Source: Alkanindiges hydrocarboniclasticus (GTDB lineage Bacteria; Pseudomonadota; Gammaproteobacteria; Pseudomonadales; Moraxellaceae). Taken from it: a DNA stretch of 64,000 nucleotides. Under the pieces are notes generated by a model. That model saw nothing but the letters and a program-made list of their open reading frames with translations, had not been told where the DNA came from and did not search any database. How positions within the stretch are numbered: the first letter of the stretch is position 1; each line of letters starts with the position of its first letter. Shown piece after piece: positions 57,304 through 64,000 of the stretch. A program made the translations under genes and the position numbers. The DNA lies in contig NZ_MLCN01000006.1 of assembly GCF_001982605.1 (NCBI RefSeq), forward strand, positions 52,075 through 116,074, written 5' to 3'.

Positions 57304-58334
57304 TGCAGTTCTCCCTTGCAGGCATCAGTTAGTACAGACAGCAAAACCCGACGGGTTAAGGCAATTTTAAAATTATTGTCACCCGAACCCCTGGCGTCTT
57401 TAAGCAGCAGCTCTGCCGCTTGATTAAACAGTTGCGGGCTTGCAGGCTGGCTGCACAGCAATTGTTCGACCTCGCGGTTGCGCCATGGCATTACACCAAT
57501 ACCCCCAAATGCCAGCCTTGCACTATTAATCTGGCCTGCCGTGGCATCAATAACAGCAGCAACTGAAACCAGTGCAAAGGCATAAGAAGCGCGGTCACGT
57601 ACCTTGCGGTAGGCATGCTGTCCGGCAGGCACAGGTGGCAAAATCACATGGGTAATCAGCTCACCCACTTCCAGTACATTTTCACGTTCAGGATGATCTT
57701 CGGGCAGCAAATAAAAGTCAGCCAGTGTAATACGGCGGCTACTGCCGTCAATACGGCGGGTTTCCACACTGGCGTCCAGTGCCTGCATGGCAACCGCCAT
57801 ATCGGATGGATGCTGCGCAATGCAGTGCTCACTAATTCCCAAAATTGCATGCATGCGGTTGCGGCCTTCGCGTGCAGGACAACCTGAACCGGGAATCCGT
57901 TTATTGCAGGGACTGGTAGGTGAATAAAAATAATAGCAGCGGGTTCGTTGTAGCAGGTTGCCGCCAGTGCTGGCCTTGTTACGAAGCTGGCCGGAAGCTC
58001 CGGCTAACAGGGCACGCGATAAAACCGCATAACGCTCACGAACTAATGGATGCGCTGCAAGGTCACTGTTAGTCACCATGGCACCAATTTTTAGGCCACC
58101 CTCTGCTGTTTCTTCGACATCAGTGAGGGGCAGGCGCGAAATATCAACAAGGGCAATCGGGGTTTCTATCTGGAGTTTCATCAAGTCCAGCAGGTTGGTG
58201 CCACCCGCAATATATTTTCCGCCCTGACTAGCATTAGCCTGCTGCCCATCCAAATAATCCGGGCTGGCATGACTGGCCAGCAGGTGAGGCGCTTGATCTG
58301 CCGTTTCAGCGCGAAAGTAAGCAAAGGTTTTCAT
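57300..58334 (-). CDS. paoB: FAD-binding subunit with extra [4Fe-4S] site (PaoB-like)
   Basis: This 344-residue subunit has the FAD-binding domain of the CO dehydrogenase flavoprotein type (Y-I-A-G-G-T-N-L-L-D near residue 41, and the T-G-G-N-L-L-Q motif). After it comes the cysteine pattern of E. coli PaoB: C in R-T-R-C, C in P-C-N-K, C in G-S-G-C-P, and C in E-H-C-I, the four ligands of a [4Fe-4S] cluster. This distinguishes PaoABC from other family members. It overlaps paoA and paoC by four bases each. Confidence 0.9.
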   Translation of the reverse strand: MKTFAYFRAETADQAPHLLASHASPDYLDGQQANASQGGKYIAGGTNLLDLMKLQIETPIALVDISRLPLTDVEETAEGGLKIGAMVTNSDLAAHPLVRERYAVLSRALLAGASGQLRNKASTGGNLLQRTRCYYFYSPTSPCNKRIPGSGCPAREGRNRMHAILGISEHCIAQHPSDMAVAMQALDASVETRRIDGSSRRITLADFYLLPEDHPERENVLEVGELITHVILPPVPAGQHAYRKVRDRASYAFALVSVAAVIDATAGQINSARLAFGGIGVMPWRNREVEQLLCSQPASPQLFNQAAELLLKDARGSGDNNFKIALTRRVLLSVLTDACKGELQ

Positions 58335-58846
58335 GCTTTTTCCTCTCTCAGCGCACTGCTGGCAACACGTTTAATTGCCCTGACAATATTCGGGTAGGCT
58401 GCACAGCGACAAATATTGCCACTCATGCGCTCAGCGATTTCTTCATCAGTGAGTGATGGCTGGCTGTTAAGATGCGGGGTAACATGACTTGGCCAGCCCT
58501 GTCTTAATTCTTCAATCATGCCCACTGCCGAGCAAATCTGCCCTACAGTACAGTAGCCACACTGGTAGGCATCTTCTTCTACAAAAGCTTCCTGCATGGG
58601 AATCAGCGCACCCGGTGCCCCCATACCCTCAATGGTGGTGATTTCATCATCCTCATGCATGACAGCCAAGGTCAGGCAGCTATTAATTCTTCGGCCATTG
58701 ACAAGCATGGTACAAGCGCCGCACTGGCCATGATCACAACCTTTTTTTGGGCCAGTCAAATCCAGATGTTCACGACACAAATCCAGCAGGGTAGTACGTA
58801 TATCGACTTCAACTTCATAGTCAGTTCTATTGATATTAATTTTCAT
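58331..58846 (-). CDS. paoA: [2Fe-2S] iron-sulfur subunit (PaoA-like), no Tat signal
   Basis: This 171-residue subunit carries both cluster motifs: plant-type C-D-H-G-Q-C-G-A-C followed by C-L, and the C-terminal C-G-Y-C ... C-R-C-A. Compared with E. coli PaoA (about 230 residues) it lacks the long N-terminal twin-arginine region and begins directly M-K-I-N-I-N. The complex is therefore predicted to be cytoplasmic, unlike E. coli PaoABC, which is periplasmic. It is the first gene of a five-gene unit. Confidence 0.92.
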   Translation of the reverse strand: MKININRTDYEVEVDIRTTLLDLCREHLDLTGPKKGCDHGQCGACTMLVNGRRINSCLTLAVMHEDDEITTIEGMGAPGALIPMQEAFVEEDAYQCGYCTVGQICSAVGMIEELRQGWPSHVTPHLNSQPSLTDEEIAERMSGNICRCAAYPNIVRAIKRVASSALREEKA

Positions 58847-59174
58847 GACAAACCTCTGTGGCTAACTTTTGGTTAAAAAGTAGTTTGTGTGGCTAAAAGA
58901 CAGTTTGTGGGGTGGGCTTCATTCCATTGAAAATTATTGTTAATCAGTGGCAGGCCTAAGTTTTAAAAAACAATAACTGGATAAAAAGAAATTGGCATTA
59001 AATTTTATAAAACAGCTACATAAACGTGTTAAAGGGTTACTGAGCAGTAACGATATTGTTGAATAACAGGTAATGATCTTTACGTAATAACCCGCTAAAA
59101 GTGATCAATATCCATTCAGAATGATGCAGGCTGAGGCAATGACGGCCTGCTTGGCAAATGGCAGGGAACGCAGC
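58847..59174. other. Divergent region paoA / CAP-domain gene
   Basis: This region holds the likely pao promoter and the tandem 20-bp repeat at 58871-58910, plus AT-rich sequence without a coding frame. The start of the CAP gene is the only other content seen. Confidence 0.6.
58871..58910. promoter_or_regulatory. Two adjacent 20-bp direct repeats upstream of paoA
   Basis: Unit 1 (58871-58890) and unit 2 (58891-58910) match at 15 of 20 positions and share GG-TAAAA and AGTTTGTG. They lie 25-64 bases from the paoA start, and one unit spans about two helical turns. That fits a regulator-binding array, unproven. Confidence 0.4.
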
Positions 59175-59843
59175 ATGAAGCTAATCACCATTTTAAGTAT
59201 GAAAAAAGGAATTCAACATGAAGCGTTGCAGGGTGTGGCATTTCATGTAAAAGCAGCCGCAATGATGTTATGCAGTACCCTGATGCTGACAGCTTGTGGC
59301 GGCGGTGGTGATTCAGGCTCCAATCACAGTGGCTCGGACAATACCAACACCCCAACGCCTGATAATCCAGACCCTACACCAGATACCACAACGGGCAGTA
59401 CCACCTTATCGTTATGTGGTAACAGCACAACCGAGCAGCAACTGGTTGACAGAATTAACGCCGTCAGACGACAAGGGCGTAGCTGTGGCAGCACATTTTA
59501 TCCGGCTGTTGGCGCCCTTACATGGAATACCCGGCTTGCCAATGCAGCGCAAGGTCACTCAAATGATATGGCCAACAATAATTACTTTGCCCATGAAGGC
59601 TTAAATGGCAGTACCATTGGCACGCGTGCAACAGCAGCGGGCTATAATTTTAGTGTAGTGGGTGAAAATATTGCAGCAGGGTATAACAGCATTGATGAGG
59701 TCATGGCCGGCTGGATTAATAGTCCCGGACATTGCGCCAACATGATGAATGCCAGCTTTAAGGAGTATGGCATGGCCTGTGCCAGCAATCCGAATTCAAC
59801 CTATAAAACTTACTGGACGCAGGAATTTGGAGCCAGAAATTAA
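59175..59843 (+). CDS. CAP (SCP/PR1)-domain lipoprotein
   Basis: This 222-residue protein has a long signal region with lipobox L-T-A-C (Cys41), a Gly/Ser/Asn/Thr/Pro/Asp-rich linker (about 42-82), and a CAP domain with conserved H-S-N-D-M-A, H-E-G, G-E-N-I-A-A-G and W-x-x-S-P-G-H-C-x-N-M. AGGGAA precedes ATG 59175; the frame extends up to 59121 and down to an ATG at 59199, so the exact start is uncertain. Probably an envelope-anchored protein of unknown role. Confidence 0.85.
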   Translation: MKLITILSMKKGIQHEALQGVAFHVKAAAMMLCSTLMLTACGGGGDSGSNHSGSDNTNTPTPDNPDPTPDTTTGSTTLSLCGNSTTEQQLVDRINAVRRQGRSCGSTFYPAVGALTWNTRLANAAQGHSNDMANNNYFAHEGLNGSTIGTRATAAGYNFSVVGENIAAGYNSIDEVMAGWINSPGHCANMMNASFKEYGMACASNPNSTYKTYWTQEFGARN

Positions 59844-59864
59844 ATTAAAAAACATGAGCCAAAT

Positions 59865-59900
59865 AAAAAGCCTGATTAAATAAAGTAATCAGGCTTTTTT
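59865..59900. terminator. Bidirectional terminator between the CAP and PF10118 genes
   Basis: A stem AAAAAGCCTGATTA/TAATCAGGCTTTTT with a 7-base loop has A and T tracts on both sides. Confidence 0.9.
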
Positions 59901-60005
59901 ATTTAATGACTTCTTTTATAACCCCCTTGAGTTCTCCCTCACAAAATGGGAATTTAAAGGAGTAAAAACTAATTATGAAAGAAGTTTAATCATTAAAAAG
60001 GGCAT

Positions 60006-60869
60006 TTAATGAATGGCAGTGCTTGCCACTTCTTTATTAATTGGTTCACCGAATAATTGCTCACGCCACTGGGCAGTTATCTGCGTACTGTCATGCTGGT
60101 TGGGATGGAAGTTATCCTGATAGTAATCCAGATAGGCAGGTGCTAGCGCCGTGAACACCTCTTTCAACTGCTTAAAGGCAGTAATATGTTGTCGCCACTG
60201 TTTGCGGCCAACCGGATCGTTAAGCAATAACTTAAAGGTCAGATAGCTAATGCGGGACAAAAATGTGGTAGTAATAATGCGCATAATTCGCTTGCGGGTT
60301 GCCTGATCCGCAAAGATTTCCTGATACACATCAAATGCTACGGCCTTGTGTTCGGTTTCTTCCAATGCATGCCACATCCATAGCTTGGCAACCCGTGGAT
60401 TAAGCTGCCGGTGAAAATCCGGATGCTCCAGCAGGTACTGCGCAATAATGGCCGTAAAATGCTCTAGCGCGCAGGTGACTGCCAGTTGCTGCTTTTGATT
60501 CAGCTTGGTTTTGGCATATTCAATTTTTTCATATTCGCTTTGCAAAATGGGCTGGATATCAATGCCCAGACCTTCAACAAAACTATTAAAGTCCTCATGC
60601 GCATGGCTATGCATGGCCTCCTGACCAATAAAGGCTGACACTTCTTTTTGCAGGTTATCATCCTTAATCTGGTTACGTACATTACGCACGCTATGCACAA
60701 AAAAACGCTCACCATGTGGGAAGGTGAGTGACAGTGCAGTGAGTAAATAGGACAGTAATGGGTTGTTATTAAAATAATATTTTGGTGTTGTAGCAAAATC
60801 AAAAGACTGACGGCGCACCTGAATGCTTGAGGCGCGTCGTGTTCTGGATGGTACAGTAGTGCTGGTCAT
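60006..60869 (-). CDS. PF10118-type metal-dependent hydrolase
   Basis: This 287-residue protein begins with a basic tail and the conserved R-R-Q-S-F-D-F, and has the metal-binding helices of the PF10118 family: I-G-Q-E-A-M-H-S-x-x-H near residue 91, A-L-E-H-F-T-A near 134, and M-W-H-A-L-E-E-T-E-H-K near 167. The E-x-x-H pattern suggests a diiron centre. Members are widespread in Acinetobacter and Pseudomonas, with unknown substrate. Upstream lie a TTGACA promoter and an inverted repeat. Confidence 0.88.
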   Translation of the reverse strand: MTSTTVPSRTRRASSIQVRRQSFDFATTPKYYFNNNPLLSYLLTALSLTFPHGERFFVHSVRNVRNQIKDDNLQKEVSAFIGQEAMHSHAHEDFNSFVEGLGIDIQPILQSEYEKIEYAKTKLNQKQQLAVTCALEHFTAIIAQYLLEHPDFHRQLNPRVAKLWMWHALEETEHKAVAFDVYQEIFADQATRKRIMRIITTTFLSRISYLTFKLLLNDPVGRKQWRQHITAFKQLKEVFTALAPAYLDYYQDNFHPNQHDSTQITAQWREQLFGEPINKEVASTAIH

Positions 60870-61193
60870 GGTGGCATTCCTCGTTTTATAGGTAGAATGA
60901 GGTCAATATGCAGTATTAAATGTAAACTAAATTAGACAATCAACATTGTCAATAAACTTCTGCTGCAATTTGTACAAGTTCAGCCACTCATGTTAAGTTC
61001 AGACCTAAAGCAGGCATGGACGCAAAATTTGTGTGATTTTATGCAAAAAACTCTTTTAATTGCTGGTTTTTTTTAGTCTATCGGGTTTTCTGACTTGACC
61101 TGTTTACGCTCACATAGCAAGATAACGCACCATTCCACATCGGGGTGTTTTGACACTTCCGTTTCATTGATTAGCTAAAAAGCCGAGGATTCC
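60870..61193. other. Divergent region between the PF10118 gene and etfB
   Basis: This 324-base region contains the promoter/operator at 60924-60952 on the minus side. On the plus side a TTGACC (61095-61100) could be the -35 of etfB, but no well-spaced -10 was found. Confidence 0.5.
60924..60952 (-). promoter_or_regulatory. Promoter with operator-like inverted repeat upstream of the PF10118 gene
   Basis: On the minus strand TTGACA (60952-60947) is followed 17 bases later by TAGTTT (60929-60924). The inverted repeat GACAAT-CAAC-ATTGTC (60935-60950) overlaps the -35 and spacer, the position expected of a repressor site, for example of a TetR-type regulator (type inferred). Confidence 0.45.
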
Positions 61194-61943
61194 ATGAAGG
61201 CTCTTGTTGCTGTTAAACGCGTTGTCGATGCCAACGTCAAAGTTCGCGTAAAAGCGGACAAGACTGGTGTTGATCTAACCAACGTCAAAATGTCTATTAA
61301 CCCATTTTGTGAAATTGCTGTTGAAGAAGCAGTACGTTTAAAAGAAAAGGGTGCGGTTACTGAGATTATTGTTGTTTCTGTAGGCCCACAAGCTGCTCAA
61401 GAACAAATTCGCTCAGCACTGGCGCTGGGTGCTGACCGTGGCATTCTGGTTCAGACTGATGATGAAGTTGGTGCTCTGGAAGTTGCCAAGATCCTTAAAG
61501 GTATTGTTGATCAGGAAAAGCCGGAAGTTATCCTGCTGGGTAAGCAAGCCATTGATGACGACAGCAATCAGGTAGGCCAGATGCTGGCTGCACTGATGGG
61601 TGCGGGTCAGGGTACATTTGCCTCTGAAGTTAAGGTTGACGGTGGCAAGGTACAGGTTACCCGTGAAGTTGACGGCGGCCTGCAAACTGTTGAACTGGCA
61701 TTGCCAGCCATCATCACTACCGACCTGCGCTTAAACGAGCCACGTTATGCTGCACTGCCTAACATCATGAAAGCTCGTAAAAAGCCGCTGGATACCAAAT
61801 CTCCAAGCGACTATGGCGTAGCAACTGGTACCAAGCTGAAAACCATTCTGGTTGAATCTCCTGCTGACCGTAAAGCCGGTGTTCAGGTTAAGTCCGTTGA
61901 TGAGCTTGTAGAAAAGCTTAAAAACGAAGCTAAAGTAATTTAA
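61194..61943 (+). CDS. etfB: Electron transfer flavoprotein subunit beta
   Basis: EtfB with EtfA carries electrons from acyl-CoA and other flavin dehydrogenases to ETF-ubiquinone oxidoreductase. The 249-residue protein starts [12 protein letters not shown] and shows the AMP-binding D-D-D-S-N-Q-V and the family signature V-x-R-E-x-x-x-G-x-x-T/V near residue 160. AGCCGAGGA precedes the ATG. It precedes etfA by 22 bases. Confidence 0.97.
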   Translation: MKALVAVKRVVDANVKVRVKADKTGVDLTNVKMSINPFCEIAVEEAVRLKEKGAVTEIIVVSVGPQAAQEQIRSALALGADRGILVQTDDEVGALEVAKILKGIVDQEKPEVILLGKQAIDDDSNQVGQMLAALMGAGQGTFASEVKVDGGKVQVTREVDGGLQTVELALPAIITTDLRLNEPRYAALPNIMKARKKPLDTKSPSDYGVATGTKLKTILVESPADRKAGVQVKSVDELVEKLKNEAKVI

Positions 61944-61965
61944 TTTTCGGTAAGGAATTCAAACG

Positions 61966-62898
61966 ATGAGTATTCTGGTTTACGCCGAACACGACAACAA
62001 TTCTATTCTGTCTGCAACTTTAAATACTGTGACTGCTGCGCAAAAGATTGGCGGCGACATTCATGTATTGGTTGCGGGTCAAAACGCTCAGGCTGCTGCC
62101 GATGCTGCTGCCAAGATTGCTGGTGTAAGCAAAGTATTGCTGGCCGACAACGCTGCCTATGGTCACCAGCTGGCTGAAAACGTTGCCAAGCTGATTGCTG
62201 ACCTTGGCAAGAACTACAGCCACATTCTGGCACCTGCAACCACTACTGGCAAAAACGTTCTGCCACGTGTTGCTGCGCTGCTGGACGTGAGCATGGTTTC
62301 TGAAATTATTGCTGTAGATAGTGCTGATACTTTCAAGCGCCCAATCTATGCTGGTAATGCCATTGCAACAGTTCAGTCTTCCGAGTCTGTTAAAGTCATC
62401 ACTGTACGTGGTACTGGTTTTGATGCTGCTGCAAGCGAAGGCGGTTCTGCTGCCGTTGAAGCTGTTGGCACTGTTGAAGATGCTGGCGTTTCCAGCTTTG
62501 TTGGCGAAGAGCTGGCCAAGTCTGACCGTCCTGAACTGACCTCTGCCAAGATTGTTGTATCTGGTGGCCGTGGTGTTGGTTCGGGTGAGAACTACTACAA
62601 AATCCTGGAGCCTCTGGCTGACAAGCTGGGTGCTGCGCTGGGTGCTTCCCGTGCGGCGGTTGACGCTGGGTTTGTACCAAACGACCTGCAAGTAGGCCAA
62701 ACGGGTAAAATCGTTGCGCCAAGCCTGTATCTGGCTGTTGGTATCTCTGGTGCCATCCAGCATTTGGCTGGTATGAAAGATTCTAAAGTTATTGTTGCCA
62801 TCAACAAGGACGAAGAAGCGCCAATCAATGCGATTGCTGATTACTGGTTAGTGGGTGACTTGAACACTGTTATTCCAGAACTGGTTAGCAAGCTGTAA
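61966..62898 (+). CDS. etfA: Electron transfer flavoprotein subunit alpha
   Basis: This 310-residue subunit holds FAD with EtfB. Its C-terminal FAD domain contains [22 protein letters not shown] and the [10 protein letters not shown] segment. AAGGAA precedes the ATG. The etfBA pair ends at a strong terminator. Confidence 0.97.
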   Translation: MSILVYAEHDNNSILSATLNTVTAAQKIGGDIHVLVAGQNAQAAADAAAKIAGVSKVLLADNAAYGHQLAENVAKLIADLGKNYSHILAPATTTGKNVLPRVAALLDVSMVSEIIAVDSADTFKRPIYAGNAIATVQSSESVKVITVRGTGFDAAASEGGSAAVEAVGTVEDAGVSSFVGEELAKSDRPELTSAKIVVSGGRGVGSGENYYKILEPLADKLGAALGASRAAVDAGFVPNDLQVGQTGKIVAPSLYLAVGISGAIQHLAGMKDSKVIVAINKDEEAPINAIADYWLVGDLNTVIPELVSKL

Positions 62899-62918
62899 TT
62901 TTGGGATTTAACTGACTC

Positions 62919-62948
62919 AAAAAAAGCGCCCGTACGGGCGCTTTTTTT
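62919..62948 (+). terminator. Intrinsic terminator of etfBA
   Basis: AGCGCCCGTACGGGCGCT is a perfect palindromic hairpin flanked by A and T tracts. Confidence 0.93.
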
Positions 62949-62986
62949 ATGTAAAAACATATTGAAAAACTTATGAGTATAATTGC

Positions 62987-63385
62987 ATGACATGGATAAA
63001 AGGAATAGGCAACGATCCATTATTTATTCGAATATTTGCTTTTATATCAGGGCTGTATCCATTAGCGCTAGGAGGCATAATATTTACTATGGCTATTATG
63101 AAACCTGATGGGGGATTTTGGGCTATAGTGAGTATATTATTCACAGTTTTGTTTGTCTATATGGGGATAAAGCTGCTGATCTTGTCATTTGCAAGAGCAT
63201 CGGCGATTGAAGAAAAGCTTAATAAATGGTTGGATGTTGGCGGACTAGACATTTTTGGGTTTATATTATTTGTCGGTTTAATGGTGCTTGCAGGTATATT
63301 TGCATGGATTCTGACAGTAATTATTCGTGTGTTTATCCCACAAAAAAAATATACAGTAAAGCTTCAAAAATTGAATAAGCTATAA
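62987..63385 (+). CDS. Hypothetical small membrane protein, AT-rich
   Basis: This 132-residue protein has about three transmembrane segments (around 10-35, 40-65, 90-115) and a basic C terminus. No clear ribosome-binding site is visible. It is much richer in A and T than etfBA before it and the flotillin remnant after it. I recognise no family; it looks like an inserted accessory gene. Confidence 0.65.
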   Translation: MTWIKGIGNDPLFIRIFAFISGLYPLALGGIIFTMAIMKPDGGFWAIVSILFTVLFVYMGIKLLILSFARASAIEEKLNKWLDVGGLDIFGFILFVGLMVLAGIFAWILTVIIRVFIPQKKYTVKLQKLNKL

Positions 63386-63410
63386 AATTAGAATTCTTAT
63401 ATATGAGGTA

Positions 63411-63803
63411 TTGAATACATTGTCTGTGGCGCAGGTCGATTTGCAAGTGCGTACCAAGCTGCTTGAGAAGTTGCCGCAAATCATTGAGCAAGCCGTTAAG
63501 CCGATGGAGAAAATTGATTCGATCCGGATTTTTCAGGTAAATGGTCTGGGGCAGGACAATAATGGCAATTCGGTTGGTGCAGACGGTACAGGTTCTGGCA
63601 AAAATGGAACTTTCCCGGAGCAAGTAGTGAATTCTGCCTTGCAATACCAGATTGCCAAGCCAATTATTGATGCCGTGATGAAAGATGCCGTGATGAAAGA
63701 TGCCGGTTTGAACAATGATGGTATTACGGGGATTTCAGAGTCACTGGCTGCCATGATTCCAACAGCTACGGCGAGTAATGCGGAAAAAGTAGCAGATTTA
63801 TAA
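63411..63803 (+). pseudogene. C-terminal remnant of a flotillin-family protein
   Basis: The predicted 130 residues match only the end of flotillin/YqiK-type proteins: V-R-T-K-L-L-E-K-L-P-Q-I-I-E-Q-A-V-K-P-M-E-K-I-D-S-I. A Gly/Asn-rich hinge then leads to a short helical tail. Flotillins normally have 500 or more residues with an N-terminal membrane segment and SPFH domain, which are absent upstream, where an unrelated AT-rich gene sits. The tail contains a 15-bp tandem duplication (63669-63698) giving M-K-D-A-V-M-K-D-A. A TTG start with GAGG nearby means a short peptide could still be made. Confidence 0.65.
63669..63698 (+). repeat. 15-bp tandem duplication inside the flotillin remnant
   Basis: GATGCCGTGATGAAA occurs twice in a row and then a partial third copy begins (GATGCCG). 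It adds five residues in frame. Confidence 0.8.
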
Positions 63804-64000
63804 ACTTGGGTAGAGAAAGGTGGTAAATGCAGGATTAATGAGTTGATCATCCCTTGTGTCTGTCGGCCTTATTTTTTGATAGTGACTCGAAGATTATTGG
63901 AAGGTAGATTAAAACTCTTGCCAATTTATAAAAATACGTTGCTTTTAACACCGTATTAAAAGGCAAACTATCTGCCTGAAAAGGGAATTTTGTATTAAAA
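63804..64000. other. Window end, no gene recognised
   Basis: The last 197 bases are AT-rich; I saw no coding frame, RNA or terminator. Confidence 0.5.

Noticed and set aside
59974..59988. AAAGGAG followed by a four-codon frame upstream of the PF10118 gene stop
   Set aside because: It is too short to support a peptide call; probably coincidental near convergent terminators.
62020..62763. Long minus-strand open frame (247 codons) inside etfA
   Set aside because: It lies fully within etfA, which has clear family motifs in frame; the reverse frame has no recognisable motif.

Overview
The window reads as a chromosomal segment of a gammaproteobacterium, most likely a member of the Moraxellaceae (Acinetobacter/Alkanindiges-like). 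The support is gene content and order: lptM-lysA-dapF-xerC, gpsA-sixA next to an isolated gspL-gspM pair, pyrD-cvpA-purF, hisZ-purA, an RhlB-type helicase and etfBA. Base composition looks moderate, with a few clearly AT-richer genes. No rRNA, tRNA, CRISPR array, insertion sequence or prophage was seen. The genus assignment is inference.

Layout. 1-2652: end of a YbbA-type ABC ATPase and its FtsX-type permease YbbP. 2.8-5.7 kb: pdxB (vitamin B6), an EpmA-like protein that has lost several class II synthetase signature residues, and a beta-class GST. 5.7-8.7 kb, minus strand: DUF423-thiS-thiG, sigma-32 (rpoH) and a TusA-like sulfur carrier. 9.0-10.7 kb: a cold-shock protein, a strongly structured RNA region ending in a terminator, then rhlB. 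10.7-13.2 kb: a lipoprotein, a short PhaC-like hydrolase and a YdjA-type nitroreductase. 13.3-16.7 kb: gpsA, sixA, gspL, gspM. 16.9-20.2 kb: pyrD, cvpA, purF. 20.3-24.6 kb: thiE, a DUF2939 protein, hemL behind a structured leader, an AT-rich membrane protein and an RluA-type pseudouridine synthase. 24.8-28.8 kb: rapA, an orphan immunity-like protein and a very acidic disordered protein. 28.8-37.2 kb: metK (minus) divergent from tkt, a DUF4124 protein, a GAPDH/erythrose-4-phosphate dehydrogenase, hisZ, purA. 37.4-46.8 kb: a DUF2236/MpaB-type oxygenase, a Tim44-domain protein, radA, cycA, a DUF1348 protein, an MBL hydrolase and a FAD/Rieske oxidoreductase. 47.2-50.6 kb: lptM-lysA-dapF-xerC. 50.7-53.1 kb: an accessory patch of unknown genes including a frameshifted one, plus a GNAT acetyltransferase. 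53.1-58.8 kb, minus strand: a compact molybdo-flavoenzyme operon (paoABC-like, an XdhC-type maturation factor and a MocA-type cytidylyltransferase). 59.1-60.9 kb: a CAP-domain lipoprotein and a PF10118 metal-dependent hydrolase. 61.2-62.9 kb: etfB-etfA. 63.0-63.8 kb: an AT-rich membrane protein and a flotillin C-terminal remnant.

How it works together. Most genes are housekeeping: B6 (pdxB, and epd if the Gap-family gene is one), thiamine (thiS, thiG, thiE), heme (hemL), pyrimidine and purine synthesis (pyrD, purF, purA), lysine/diaminopimelate (lysA, dapF), RNA metabolism (rhlB, rapA, rluA) and envelope assembly (lptM, gspLM). The points most worth checking are the EpmA-like protein lacking catalytic signatures, the branched RNA between csp and rhlB, the riboswitch-like leader of hemL, the uncharacterised patch after xerC, and a PaoABC-type enzyme without a Tat signal.
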